The notes under the pieces: generated by a model | The model's database searches: none | Told to the model about the DNA's origin: nothing | The model's input: only the letters and a program-made list of their open reading frames with translations | Program-made: the position numbers and the translations under genes | Part shown: positions 1-12,640 of the stretch, one piece after another | How the letters are laid out: the number at the start of each line of letters is the position of its first letter | How positions within the stretch are numbered: position 1 is the first letter of the stretch | Assembly (NCBI GenBank): GCA_028023455.1 | Contig: JAQFVV010000353.1 | Coordinates: 680,001-744,000, forward strand | Direction of reading: 5' to 3' | DNA: 64,000 nt | Origin: Epiperipatus broadwayi | Taxonomy: Eukaryota > Onychophora > Udeonychophora > Euonychophora > Peripatidae

Positions 1-834
1 ATTAGTCAGTAACCTTTAAGATTTCTTAGAAATAAGAGATTTAAACTTTTTTCCCTATTCTAATTAAATGAAAACAAATATTTACATACACATTCATATA
101 TAAATGAACATAGCTTAATTGAATTTCTCATATTTTTAGTCACTTTATTTTTATTTTTCAAATAGTCTATTCATTGTAATGAACATTATAATTCATATCA
201 TTTTCTTTCCAAATCTTGTTTTTATTTTTAGTATTTTTCAATATTCGTATTAAAATGAAAATTTTCATGGACATCAGATATAAATGAAATTTACCTGGGT
301 ACACCCATATTCAATTTATTGTATAAATAAAATAAATATTAATAAATAGATATTTCCTATCTCTCCAAGATATATTTTGATTTTTCTATCACAAGAATAC
401 TATCCAAATGTGATACTCTCCAACAATGTCAGATTAGAGAAGCTATTGAGTTTTTAAAGGCCAGGTTGTATCAAGAAATGTGATGATTTATGCAAATTAC
501 CTTTTATCTGAAGAATTTGTTAAAAAACTCATTAATTTAAATAATTTCCTATACTTATTATTTATTTTTTCTATTAATAGAATGTTCATTACTGTTATAT
601 ATCAATGTTTACAATGTGTCTACAATTATTTTTATAATATTTATTACACAATTGATTACCAGTGTTAACTGGCTGAAACATTGGTATATATATATACAAT
701 AAATTATGCATGGATGTACTTGGATAAAATTTTAATTATATATATTATTCCCATTTTTTCTTCAACTATATTTTATAATTACTGTCAAAAGCTTTTTCTT
801 CGTTTCACTTTTAAATAAATGATTAATAAACTAA
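1..834. other. AT-rich non-coding stretch
   Basis: I see no gene, RNA or transposon signature here. The only open frame (480-668) is low-complexity and hydrophobic, as expected by chance in such AT-rich DNA. Confidence 0.6.
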
Positions 835-1006
835 TGATCAGCATTTCAAGCTAATGCACATGCGCTTTATGAATCTTAACAATAAATGAATACTCTCACT
901 TCCAACACAAGATAAAGTCTTTGTGAAAGAAGTGTTGGAAATGAGAAGTATTCATTTATTATTAAGATTCATAAAGTGCATGTGCATTAGCTTGAAATTA
1001 TGATCA
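835..1006. repeat. Fold-back (MITE-like) element, 172 bp
   Basis: The two halves are inverted copies of each other. The left arm runs from TGATCA at 835 to about 910, the right arm from about 927 to TGATCA at 1006, with a short loop around GATAAAGTC. Arms share CAAGCTAATGCACATG-type sequence, GAATCTTAA and ATTCATTTATT with few mismatches. No coding capacity is visible. Such palindromes are typical of non-autonomous fold-back DNA elements. If transcribed, it would form a long hairpin RNA. Confidence 0.85.
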
Positions 1007-1485
1007 TAAACATCGTGCTATATAAAATAAATAACTCATTTATATAAATTAATATAACTTCGTTACCATAATATAATTTTCAGATGTACTTGGTCTAAAT
1101 AGGTCATGATTTTTTAAATTGGTTTTGAATTTGACACAGCCTTATAAAAAGACATGCCTTCATTCACCAATCAGGCAACAATGTTACAAGCAAACATTCA
1201 CATGGATTTCATTATATAATAATTCAAATTTTTATCCTCACTATTCTGCCCTGTTTTTTTTTTTATTAGCTTTCTTTTTATTCTACTTTTTTCCCTGACA
1301 AATTTTTCATTATTTCCTTTAAATATTTGTCCTGAAATATGTTCTAACTTGTTACTTTGTTTTCTGTATTTTTGATTACATAGTTAAAAATACATGTATT
1401 ATATGTTTGTGTGTATAACAATGTATTAAAAAAAAATCAAGTCAGATGTCACATGACCTAATTTAATAAGGTTGTATTTACAAAT
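1007..1485. other. AT-rich non-coding stretch
   Basis: Nothing recognisable apart from T- and A-rich runs. This spacer separates two fold-back elements. Confidence 0.5.
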
Positions 1486-1691
1486 GTTATATATAGAGCT
1501 TGCAAAATAAGCTCTTAACAAGCTTTGTAGACTATCCCCAACCTTAGACCAGTTTCTGCTACTGGGGTCTTCAGTGAGGTGCTTAAATATCCTAGCACTT
1601 CACTGATGATGCCAGTAGCAGAAACTGGTCTAAGGTTGAGGATATTCTACAAAGCTTGTTATGAGCTTATTTTGCAAACTCTATATATAAC
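1486..1691. repeat. Fold-back element, 206 bp, near-complete hairpin
   Basis: The left arm starts GTTATATATAGAG at 1486 and the right arm ends with its complement at 1691. About 90% of the roughly 97 aligned arm positions pair by eye. The centre also pairs (CAGTGAGGTGCT against AGCACTTCACTG), leaving a loop of only about ten bases. It has no ORF. It is followed at about 1709-1742 by an (AT)n microsatellite. Confidence 0.88.
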
Positions 1692-1702
1692 TAATAATGT
1701 AC

Positions 1703-1707
<5 letters not shown>

Positions 1708-1742
<35 letters not shown>
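1708..1742. repeat. (AT)n microsatellite
   Basis: Uninterrupted TATATA run of about 34 bp just downstream of the fold-back element. Confidence 0.9.
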
Positions 1743-1744
<2 letters not shown>

Positions 1745-2857
1745 ATGCATTAATTTCATACATTTTTATTTTATATTATTATTAGTTTTAGATGACTTTG
1801 TAATTTAAAAAAAAAAAACTCTTAATAATGACCACAAAATATATTTCAAGCATAGAAAATAAAAAGTTATATATTAATAGACATTACGAATTAAAACAAA
1901 ACTTGGAAATAAAATTGCCTAAGTTATAAAGTTTGTTGGTGTTAATGTACATATACATTTTACCATCAAAAAACTTGTCATTTTCTTAGTCTGGAATTTA
2001 CTCAATTTCTGAAGAAGAGTTAAGTCCCTAGTATTGTTTTCATCCCAAACTCAAAAATCAATTTTCTAAATTACTACACAGCTTATGTATATTGTTGAGC
2101 AATCCCTTTATATTCATTTACCTTTACAGTCAGGATAGATTAGACATTTATTCTGTTGAATTGCTTATAGTTTCCAGATGAATCTGGTAATATTTTATTT
2201 AATAAGGTATTACTTTATACTGCCCATATTATATAAAATATTCTAAAATAGGAAAAAAGACATCTTATTTAATTCAATTATATTTTTTCTTTTGAGGCAT
2301 TCATTAATTATAACTTAATTTAAATACTTTAATACGACTTTAATTACTTAGTATTTTAATAAAAATGCATGTTTATATGAAAGTCAACTTCATAGAGACT
2401 TAAGCCTGCATTTTTAAAGAAAATAAACAATTAATAGTAACAATCAAAAACTTATTGAACTAATTAATTAGTTTTAATTACATGTTGAGAGTTTTGATTT
2501 AATATAAATTTTGTTTACAAAAACATTTTTTTTTTACATATGAGGAGAAAAAACTAATTATTTTAATTAATTAAAAAAGTAAATTGAAAAAGAAGGAAAA
2601 CATTTTATAAACATATTGTACTTTTATCAGATATAAATTAAAAATAAAAACATGAAACTAAATTTATACAAAGAGAATGTGTATTTTTACAAAATATAAA
2701 ATAAAAATAAAAAATTCAATAAAGTTTATGTGACATAAATATAATGCATTCTTCTTTTCTATTAAATATTCTAAAATATTATTCTTGTTATTATGCATAA
2801 CTGTAAAAAAATAATTATATTCTAATTTTAAGACTTGCAAAATATGTTAGTCTTATA
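1743..2857. other. AT-rich non-coding stretch
   Basis: No ORF, repeat family or RNA signature that I can support. It contains homopolymer A and T runs. Confidence 0.55.
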
Positions 2858-2895
2858 TATGTAACCAGCTCTTATTGCAAAGAGCTGGTTACATA
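2858..2895. other. Perfect 16-bp hairpin with 6-nt loop
   Basis: TATGTAACCAGCTCTT at 2858-2873 is followed by loop ATTGCA and the exact complement at 2880-2895. The stem is much richer in G+C than its surroundings. It could be the core of a decayed fold-back element. It is short for a microRNA precursor. Confidence 0.75.
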
Positions 2896-3527
2896 GCAGC
2901 ACTAGAAAAAGTAAATAAATAATTAGATAGTTGGGAGCATATTCTTCATGTTTGAGAATAAAAAATTATTCAATTAATGGGGGAAATAAAATTTAATTTT
3001 ACAATATATATTTTATTATGGGTCTTTATTTAACACAATATTTGTAAAATCCTCATGATAGTATGAAAATTTTCAAACATTAAATATATTTAAGTGTATT
3101 TTTTTAAAAAAAAAATAGAAAATAAAAGAAAGGGAAAGCAAATATAGGATTTTAATAACTTTGTAAATTTCTTATTTTTAATTAATCAGAGTTGTTTTCC
3201 TTTCTTTATCTACATTTAATGAAATGAAAAAATCAAATCAATGTAATTACCAGATTATCTTGTGTTTTGTGAAATTTTATTTAATTCATTGCCATGAAAA
3301 TGATAATGTAAGAAACAAGATTGTTCTAAAAACATATGTGGGGGTGGGATGAATTAGTAACTATACCCAAGTATCTGGGGAGATTATTGTTGAAGAGAGC
3401 AGTCAAATCTTAATTCTGCTGCTGAGAAAGATAATAGAAGAAATTATTCCTAACTTAGCTGTTGAAGAGAGAATATCCCAAACTTAATCCAGCTGATATC
3501 AAGATATTGAATATAAAGTTTTAATCC

Positions 3528-3605
3528 AGCTTTTAGCATATTATGAGTTTAGCACTAAAAATGGTTTATATAATGAAAACCATGTGCTAAGTTCAGCTAA
3601 AAGCT
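3528..3605. other. Imperfect 78-nt hairpin
   Basis: AGCTTTTAGC at 3528-3537 pairs with GCTAAAAGCT at 3596-3605. Inner blocks TTTAGCAC/GTGCTAAGT and ATGGTTT/AAACCAT also pair around a loop near 3568-3575. Length and geometry resemble a microRNA precursor, but a small fold-back element is equally possible and no conserved mature sequence is recognised. Confidence 0.45.
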
Positions 3606-3960
3606 CAGCATTACCCTCCTCCATGTAACCTATCTTCACTGGAAGAAAATGTAGGGAAGATAAAACTTCTTGAAACAGTCTACAGCCTTGCCTTCAACCA
3701 AGAGCAATGAGTCTGTCTGCATCTGTTTTACCTGGAAATTCAAGAGAAAAACCAAATGGACAAAAATTGCCATTTTTATTTACTTGGAATTGCTACAGAT
3801 CCAGAGAAGGACAAATTTAACCAGGCTCATGTTTAGAAGCCTTCAAGAACAAACTCCATTGGGAAAAACTGAAATTGCACCTGGAAAGGCCTTTATAGAT
3901 AAGAGAGCCATGGTTATAGCTATTTTTTGTTTTTATGTGTGCACACTATATTCTTATTAA
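3606..3960. other. Compositionally richer segment with weak ORF
   Basis: This stretch is noticeably richer in G and C than its neighbours. It contains a 96-codon frame (3670-3960, plus strand) that begins at a non-ATG codon and ends in a hydrophobic tail. I do not recognise the peptide. It may be a relic of a mobile element or a chance frame, so I do not call it a gene. Confidence 0.25.
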
Positions 3961-5933
3961 TATAAAAAAAATTTGTTTCATAAATGTAATAAGTTTTTTT
4001 CCTCTCTCTCTCTTTCACTTTGCCTTCTGTGTAGAATCAAAGATTGCTATCTTTGATTTTTTGTGAACATGTTTATCAAACTCTTAAAAAATTTAAAGAA
4101 ATAACCTAATGAATTCAAAGTTAATCCATGTATAAAAATTAATTATTTGGTTAATGTAATTTTGTAAAAATGTATTTTTTTTTGATGAAATGAATATTTG
4201 AAATTATCTACTATCATATCATTTTTGTAGTTATTAATTAGATGTTAAATAATTGTTTTTTAAAAAATATTTTTTCTAGTCTTAATTACTTTATTCTATC
4301 CAATTCCTGTTTCATGAAGTGTTGAGTGTGTGACCTTGTATCATGACAGCTTATATTCTAAGATTTAGTTTTTTTCCTTCATGATCCCAATAAAACTAGT
4401 TATTTATAAATAGGAAAAGCCCATGAATTGATTAAAATTATTAATAATAAGCTAATTTATTTATTTATTTCCCTCTTGCTCACAGTAATAAATTATAGAG
4501 TTCTTGCTTCCTGAGCTAGATTTGTGCATAACAGTTATATGGAATAAGGGGTTTATATTTAGTGTATGGGCATCTAGATGATGATGATGATGATGATAGT
4601 AATTCTTGGGTTGGCATGAAGAGGATATTCTTCAAAGTCCATGCACTACCTTTTATTTAATTTGGTCTTTATAAATTTTATTTTATTTTTTACTTGAGGA
4701 TAAAAATACAATTCTTCAGATTCCTCATGGTTTAAACCCCAATTTTCTGAAAAGTTACCAGTGGCTAGCCAATTTAGAATAATTGATGTTCACATACTGG
4801 TGACTATTACTTCAGGTACAACCCCATATTTCCCCATAGTGTTACAATATAATTTACATATTAAGTATTAAAGTGTAGCAAAAAATTATTTTCAAGCATG
4901 AATAATTAACATAAAAAATACTTATAATATATGTATAATAAATTCCTGAAATGAATATTGTTAATAAAGAAATGTTATTTCAAGCTCAAAATTTATGGAT
5001 ACATATTTTATTACAATAAAACGATGTGTTTTGTATTAAGAATAACAAGACACAACAACACAGGGGCAAAACTCTGCATATAGTAGTGCCACAGGGATGC
5101 CAGAATGTTTGTGATGATTTTTGATCTTGAAATAGTTCGTTGGTAACTATAATATTACAACTTTGCTTTATAGAAAAAGATTGTTATGTGCATAATTTAT
5201 TCATAATTAATCTAAGAATGAAATACCATTTTTATAAATTGGTATTGTTAATGTTAAATCTTTTAAAAGAAGTCTGGCATTCAATCTTTGATTTTCCTAG
5301 AATTAGCAGAACAATCATTCAGATTATTAGTAAAATCAATTAAAAATTGGGTAACATTTTTTTAGTGATTGTATTTTTAAGATGGATATTTTTTTTAATG
5401 AAGAATTCTGAAAATTTGAAAAAAGAAACAGAAACACACAAATTAAAATTAGATTGTTTACCTACATTACAATTTTTATGAAAGTTGATGGTTCAAAAAA
5501 ATTATTATCTGCTTGAAAAAGATGGAGTTTTTTAATTGTGAGTCATTCTTAAATAACCTCACAATTTTCTACTAATGTTACTATTACATTTTTCAGTTTG
5601 ATCTTGTATATGTAATTATTTATTACCTGTGTTATTCAAAATATTGTTGTGATGAAAAAGTCTAACAAAATACAAACAACTTTTATTTTAAGAGATATTA
5701 AATAGAAATCAGGACTCATATGATATATGTAGCAAATTTGGTTCTCTAAGCTATTGATCTGTCATTATCATCTTAATGTCTATCATTTATTATATATATA
5801 TGGTCTTGCATAAGAAACTAGATTAATTGCTTCTTATTTTTGTTGATGAATAAAAAAATAGCTGTTATACATCTAAGTAGATGGATTTGTAGTCAGGATT
5901 TTTCAGTCTATACATCGTCCATTCCATATCAAG
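3961..5933. other. AT-rich non-coding stretch with minor repeats
   Basis: A small hairpin (4035-4058, AATCAAAGAT arms, loop TGCT) and a (GAT)n microsatellite at about 4573-4598 are the only structures seen. The GAT run resembles the tail of RTE-type elements, but no element body is visible upstream. Confidence 0.5.
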
Positions 5934-6062
5934 CAATTGATGCACATGACCACACACATGTGAAAAAGATAATCTCCAATATATGTATTTCATGCAGACC
6001 CAGTACTCATCAGTTGGGCCTGATTATAATATACCACACATATATACAATCTGTGCTCAGTT
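5934..6062. repeat. Dispersed repeat, copy A
   Basis: This block matches 23588-23725 in the same orientation. Shared stretches are CATGACCACACACATGT, ACTCATCAGTTGG, the CCCACACATATATA-type run and GTGCTCAG. The similarity is interspersed with small gaps, as in an old dispersed element. Element boundaries are not clear. Confidence 0.75.
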
Positions 6063-9000
6063 TACATCTCTTACTATTGGATTCACCATTTATAATACAT
6101 AATATATACATTTATTGTGATTCAAATATTTCATAATTATTATTAATGACATTCAATTATTATAAAATGTTTCTCTATAATAAAAGGATTTGAGTATTTG
6201 TATTTTATTTAGTCTTTAAATACAGTGTAGCTGAAAACTAAACTATATCAAAGTACATAATTTCAATTGTTTCTATCCATTAAAATGTAAACAAACAGAC
6301 AAAAATGTAAATAAGTAAACAAAAAAACATTAAAATTCATAAATTTATGACATTTTACAATGCACAAGCAATAACTTTTCTGTCTCTGAGTATCATACAC
6401 AATCAAATTAGAACAAAAAATTAAAATTTAAAATATATGTTACAATATATCTCAAAGTTTCATTTATGATTATATTTATTTATAATATTTTTGGGGGTTA
6501 CGTTGAATGCACATACATTTTTATTCTTTATTTATTATTTTTCCTGAATTTGATGATTAGTATTTTATGTAATAAAATGTTTCCTAAACATAATATTAAA
6601 AGTTTTATAAAATTTTAGTGCATACCAAAAATTGATACTGTTTAAAAACATCAAAACAAATAAAGAGATTCTAATTTTTGATAACGAAACCACTATAATT
6701 GTCTATAAGAGAAAAAAGTTATTGAAGAAAAAAGAATATTATTCAGGACCTATTTAATAGCAATAAAAATTAGAATTTATATACTTTTCTTAAAAAAAAA
6801 TAAACATATGGTACAGTTAATTTATATTGCTGTTAATTAATGAATGAACACACAGTCAGTAATATATATATATATATATTAACATTTCCCTTATAGTTAT
6901 AGTATTATTACTTTACCATAATCAATTTATATATGCATACTATACATATAAAAAAATCTGTGTTATATATGTGTACATGCTGAATACCCTTGCAGTTCAA
7001 TAAACAATGTGTATTTTCTTCTTATCAAAGTTTATCAACAATGCACTATATACATTTGTATGTAGTTCTGGGAAGAGATTGGAACAAAATGTAGCATAGT
7101 TCATGACTTCACTTTATTCTTAAAGTCTGGATAAAAGGTATACATCGGTTGTCTTTTTCAACATTTTCTATGAGTTATCATGGAATTATTGAAAAATTAA
7201 AAGAATTTTTTCCCAAACCTGTTTACTTTTGCAAAAGCTTTAAAAGGTGACTCAAAAAACATTCAAACAAATGACAGGTTGAAAATTTAGTCCAAGATTT
7301 ATCAGATTGTTTCATTTTCCTATATAAATATAATAAAATTAAAAGTGTGTGTAGTGCTTGAAAGAGAAGCTATAATGAATGCACAAATATTAAATGCTTA
7401 GCACTTTCGAGGCAGGTTGCCTCATATTCATAGCAATACTGAGCAGTGCAGAACATGGAGATAAATATAGTTGATGGTTTAACTTTTTTTTTGCTAGAAG
7501 TTTGAGTTTATGAATGGTATTTTATCTTATTTAGATCAATAGATAATATAAAATATTGTAAGTTATTTTGTCTTTTTAATTAAAAATATTTTTTAAACAA
7601 TATGTTTCATTTGTTTTGACTATCTTTTTAAAGTATTTTTGTGGATTTGCTATTGGTATTTTTTATTATCAGCATTATGTTGAATATTGTTTATTACTTT
7701 ATCATATTTTTAAAAAATGCTTCCATGCTGTCAGTAACATTATATCATTGATTTTATAAGGCACTACTACCATTAGATTATCTTTCTAAATTTTTTTGAA
7801 AATTTAATTAAAATAAGCTTAGCCAATGTTGTACAGACAATGCACTAGTTTTTTACACTAGTTCAAATATACTATATAATCATACAATTTTTGTTGAAAA
7901 TACAATATATTATAAATAATTATTTAGCATTTTTTATAATATAATATATAAATATAGAAAAAAATCAAAGTTTAAATATTGCCTACATTAACGGATCTTT
8001 TGAATCTTTATTTCCCCCCTTTCTGTTAATGTTTGGAATTAAGATTGCTAATGAAAGCAACAGAGACTTTTCAAATGTGAATCATGACTTCATTTTGTTG
8101 GTTATTAATTTCATTGTTAAAAAGTACTTGTTCATATCTGTACACTGTCCTAAAAAGACAGATACCACTCTGGGAAAATGATCTAAGTTCTGTAAACTGT
8201 TCACAATGTAATAATTTCTAGAAACTAATGTCAACGTTATCTGCAACTGCAAGGAGTTCATCACAGTTTATTTCCAATAGTAAATTTGTTTTCAGGTCAG
8301 TTGCATATTTCTAGGCATTTTTATGACTTTTTGTTCATTGGATAAAAGTGATTTATAAATATGCAAATATAATTTTTTACTATGCAAAATTATGACAGTG
8401 GCATTTAAATGATTATTGTGTTAATCTCATTTTTTAAATACAGGTTGTAAAATTAACACTATTTCTAAAACATTTTTTGTTCATTTAGATATATAAACTG
8501 GATCAAATACTTGTTGTCTATATGAAGGTAAATCATTTTAATTTAATTTTGAAAGAATTTATATTATGCTAAACTGAAAAAAAAAAATTTGCCTTGCAGT
8601 TCAGATTTGAATACTTAAAATTATTGGTTATATCATCTAAAAATGCTAAATTAAATAGTTATTGTCATGTAAAAAAGATCTTTCTTTTAATTGCTCATTT
8701 TTCCCTTTTAATAAATCATTAATGAAGTTTTTCAACTTCTAAAATCTACTAGAATCTATCCTGTAAAAATTCAGCACATCTGAAAGTGGAGAATGAGATC
8801 ACCATATTCCACATCTAATATAACAATATATTTTGAATTCTCCTCTATTTAATTCTGTAGCAAATTTTACTCATGCATTTTAATACTGTTGACATACATT
8901 GCTACAAGTTTAATGTTTTTATGCACTTAATATTGGCATATAATGCAATGATATTATACTAGAAGGTGATCTAAAAAAATTTTAAGATTACAGTTGTAGT

Positions 9001-10622
9001 TGCAGTATCTTTCTGATCATTGATGAAGTTCAGTAATTGCAAACACTGATATGTTTATTCATATTGGAAAGTATGTGTGACCTTCTTATTTTTATATGAA
9101 CTTCAAAGACTCATAAACTCTTCAAAGATATGAAAAGTGTTATTAATTTCTTTTATAAAAATATTTAATTATGCTATATTATGACTGAACATATATAGTG
9201 TGCAAACATAAATAAGATCTTTCAATTGTCCTGATCCACTGTTAGATAGATCTTTAATGTGTCTTGCTTTGACGGGGCAATTTCATCTATATATCTTTTG
9301 ACATTTTTATCATAAGATATCCGCAAATGCTTGCAGACATAACTTAACAATTTTTTCTCCATCATAAAAAGGCTTCCATTTTTTTGGCTGAAATTATTCC
9401 AATTTTGTATGACACTTTTAATATTACCAAAGTCTTACAATATCTTTTAATAGACTTTTGATTTTATTTTATTTGCAATCACTTTTCTGTAATTTATCCC
9501 AAACAATACTTTTTATTTTTCATCTATTTCTTTACCAATTTTAATTTATAATGTCTATTAAGGTAATGTCTTTTATTATAAGAAAATGTGTTTTCATAAA
9601 CAATGTATGGTATTTTTTTTTTTTGACAGTCCTGATACATAGTGAAAACGTTTTCCCCACTGATGACTGAATTTATGCTTACTACTTTTTTCCAAGTTTT
9701 TTAGACATTTTTTCCAATATAATGGATCGCTAAAAATTGAATTTTTTTATAAAGTCAAAACTGTAAGGCATACAAATAACAAAATATAACTCATTAATAT
9801 AAGAATGTCAATTGCAAAATGAAAGATAAAAACTATTATGGATTTATTCTGGATTAGGCATCTCAAAATAAAGCAAATGTCGAATATTGTATTTATGGAA
9901 TGAGAGAACAAAAATCTTTTTTTTTTTTTACTTTGACACATTGAATTTACATTTTTATTAAAAAATTGTTTTATCAGTATTAATAAAAATTGGTTTTTAA
10001 TTACTGTATTATTTACAAGAATTAGACTTTTTTTAATTATTATTAGATATCGCATGTGCCGCATTTATTCCCATAATGCATCAGGTTTGCCACATGTATC
10101 ATTGATGAATAACACTGATCTAAGATTTTTTATTTATTATGCATTTCTTACTCATGAATTGTATTAAATAAATTGCCAAATATCAGGTTGAAGATGTGTT
10201 GTTTACCTTTATTTTTTATTACTAATCAAACTCTCTTTACCCAACTTTAATCTGCAATATCTTTTACCTCATGTTATTTAGCACATCCATAAGATAAAAT
10301 TTCTAAAGTTGATAATATTAAATGAAATCTTATATAAAATTCAAATTGAGCACAATAAACCATGTATTTCACAAAAAAATATTCTAGTGCATAGTAGTTA
10401 TTTTTATTTATCATATCTTACATTTAGGGATCAGACACTCTTATCACTACTCTAAACTGAATAAGACACATGACCCATCTAAAATTACATTGATAAACTT
10501 AATTTGATTATATGAAGTGTTGCTATAATTATGAGGCAACATTTTTAAAATAAGTTTTACTTTTAAATAAATTATTAATAATAATGAGTTATATTTTGTA
10601 TAAATTAGGATATTTAAATACA
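6063..10622. other. Long AT-rich non-coding stretch
   Basis: No supported gene or repeat. Small ORFs at 8082-8264 (minus) and 9747-10064 (minus) are hydrophobic, low-complexity and unrecognised. A tiny hairpin GAGGCAGGTTGCCTC lies at about 7409-7423. Confidence 0.5.
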
Positions 10623-10770
10623 AGTGATTGGGGAACCTAAACATTTTCATTTACATATAAATTTTGTTAATTATAATGAAAAAAGGGAATCTTACTGTTC
10701 ATTTTTGTGTAATGATAGAATATATATGTAGTACATTTGATGCTTGATCAATTGTCACAATATGTCTAAG
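10623..10770. repeat. Dispersed/tandem repeat, unit 1
   Basis: It matches 10849-11012 in direct orientation. Shared blocks include AGTGATT, CTAAACATTT, TTACATATAAATTTT, ATATATATGTAGTA and ATTATCACAATA-like sequence. The copies are clearly diverged. Part of the same family recurs near 13152-13245. Confidence 0.65.
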
Positions 10771-10786
10771 TAAAGAAATATTTCTT

Positions 10787-11012
10787 TAAAAAGGTAAAGA
10801 AGTATTCCACTTATACTTAAATTTTAAAAAATGTGCTTTTAATAATAAAGTGATTCAAAAATCTAAACATTTACATATAAATTTTATTAATTATTGCTAC
10901 AAAATGGTATCAGCTTGTTCAGTTTAATGCACTGATAAAAATATATATGTAGTATATTTTGAACTTGAGCCTGGAAATTTAAGGCTCAAGCAATTATCAC
11001 AATAAGTTTAAA
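10787..11012. repeat. Dispersed/tandem repeat, unit 2 with leader
   Basis: The leader 10787-10849 (AAAGAAGTATTCCA..., ending AGTGATTCAAAAAT) matches 13152-13235. The portion 10849-11012 matches unit 1 upstream. An additional inverted pair GAGCCT/AGGCTC sits near 10966-10987. Confidence 0.65.
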
Positions 11013-12378
11013 ACTAGTTTATCATTCTTGGCACCGTATTGAATTTTTAAAAACGACTTGAGACACAATTTTCATAATAATTTAGTTTTCACAATATTAG
11101 AGCTAAAAGCTTTACAATGATAGAAACTAGAAAAACTAAGGAAAACAATAAGGTTAAGATAAATAGTGATTACCATTAAAAAAGTAAGAAAAAAAATTCA
11201 ACATCTGAAATAATTATTACTTTATTATTTGTTCATAATTTTTATATTATTCATTAAGTTTAAATTACATCTTCTTTGATAATGTCTTTGTATTCCTCGC
11301 AAAATTCTCTTTCAAATCACATATAATACTTATGACCTGAGATAATCCATACCTTCAGAATCTACAAAAATTGTCACATAAGAATTCTTCATTTTTATCT
11401 TGTACCCCAAAAGTTAACAAATCTTAAGGCATCTATAAGAAAAAGATTCATTCTAATAAAAGATACAAAATAAATCATTTTCAGAAGATGGATATACATT
11501 TGTCATCATAGATATTGAGATCTTATCTATCCAAAACTAGAAAATAAAGGCTAGTCTGTATCAATAACAAAATGAGCTTCATCTCTTCATTTTATATTTT
11601 TTGTGACACCAGTGATACTAACTTGTTATATTTATTGTCCCACATAGATATAATTTATTTGCATATAGCTGAGTTGCTAGCTATAGTCTTGGAAAATAAT
11701 ATGATGCAAGATATGGCAAAACTACTAACTCTACTGCATGAGTACAAAGGCATAGACAAGAATCAGGATTTGATTATTTACCTGCAGACAATTCCACATG
11801 GTATACATAACCATTGTGGCTATCACCACATACATCATTTGAAACACTATTGGTTTTAAGATATATTTTCACATGGTATTATGCCCAGTAAATTGTGTGA
11901 TTGCTTTATCAACTGCAACCTTTCTGTACATCTGATAATCAATCTTAAAATTTACATTCCACTCCTCTATAATACCTTAATTATATATATATAAATTATT
12001 ATTTGTTATAGAAACACAGACATGCAAGTGCAAACACACTAAAACAAATATAAACACACTAATAAATTATTAAACCTTTTGAGAATCATTATATCTATAA
12101 AATAAGGTTGTCTCAAACTTGGATCAGAGCTCCAAAATTACATTGTACATAAACCACTACATTATATTGGAATATACTTATAATTTACATATTACACATT
12201 CTAATACAAAGACAAGCACATTAATAAGTTATAAATTATAAAAATAATAAAACTATACACATAATAGAAAAGTTTTAAATACTACGCAAATAAAAAAAAA
12301 ATTAAATTAAATACTATGATCCCTAAAATTATATTATACATAAACCAATAAAAGTATAATTTATATACTACACATACT
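11013..12378. other. AT-rich non-coding stretch
   Basis: I see no supported feature. The 95-codon plus-strand frame at 11572-11859 has an unrecognised, compositionally biased peptide and is not called. Confidence 0.5.
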
Positions 12379-12640
12379 AATACTTATATAAGACTCTAAC
12401 CTTAGTTTATGCACCTCAAGTGCTTAATTTTAACATGAGAGATCTCTCCAAATCTTAACACAAGATTTGACTTTATAAAGATAAGAGGGACCCTCTTATC
12501 TTTCAACCTATTTTTCTAATTATATAGGCAAATCTAATCTTTATAAAGTCAAATCTTGTGTTATGATTTGGAGAGTTTTCTCATGTTAAAATTAAGCACT
12601 CAAGGTGCATGTACTAAGGTTAGAGCCTTATATAAGTATT
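12379..12640. repeat. Fold-back element, 262 bp, >90% paired arms
   Basis: The left arm 12379-12481 and right arm 12538-12640 are inverted copies, starting AATACTTATATAAG and ending with its complement. They share long exact blocks such as CACAAGATTTGACTTTATAA. The loop carries its own palindrome at 12480-12500 (GATAAGAGGG-A-CCCTCTTATC). No ORF is present. It fits a MITE or fold-back element and is one of the best preserved in the window. Confidence 0.88.

Noticed and set aside
3670-3960. 96-codon plus-strand ORF as a host gene
   Set aside because: It opens at a non-ATG codon, has no recognisable domain and sits in a short GC-richer patch. Chance or transposon debris is more likely.
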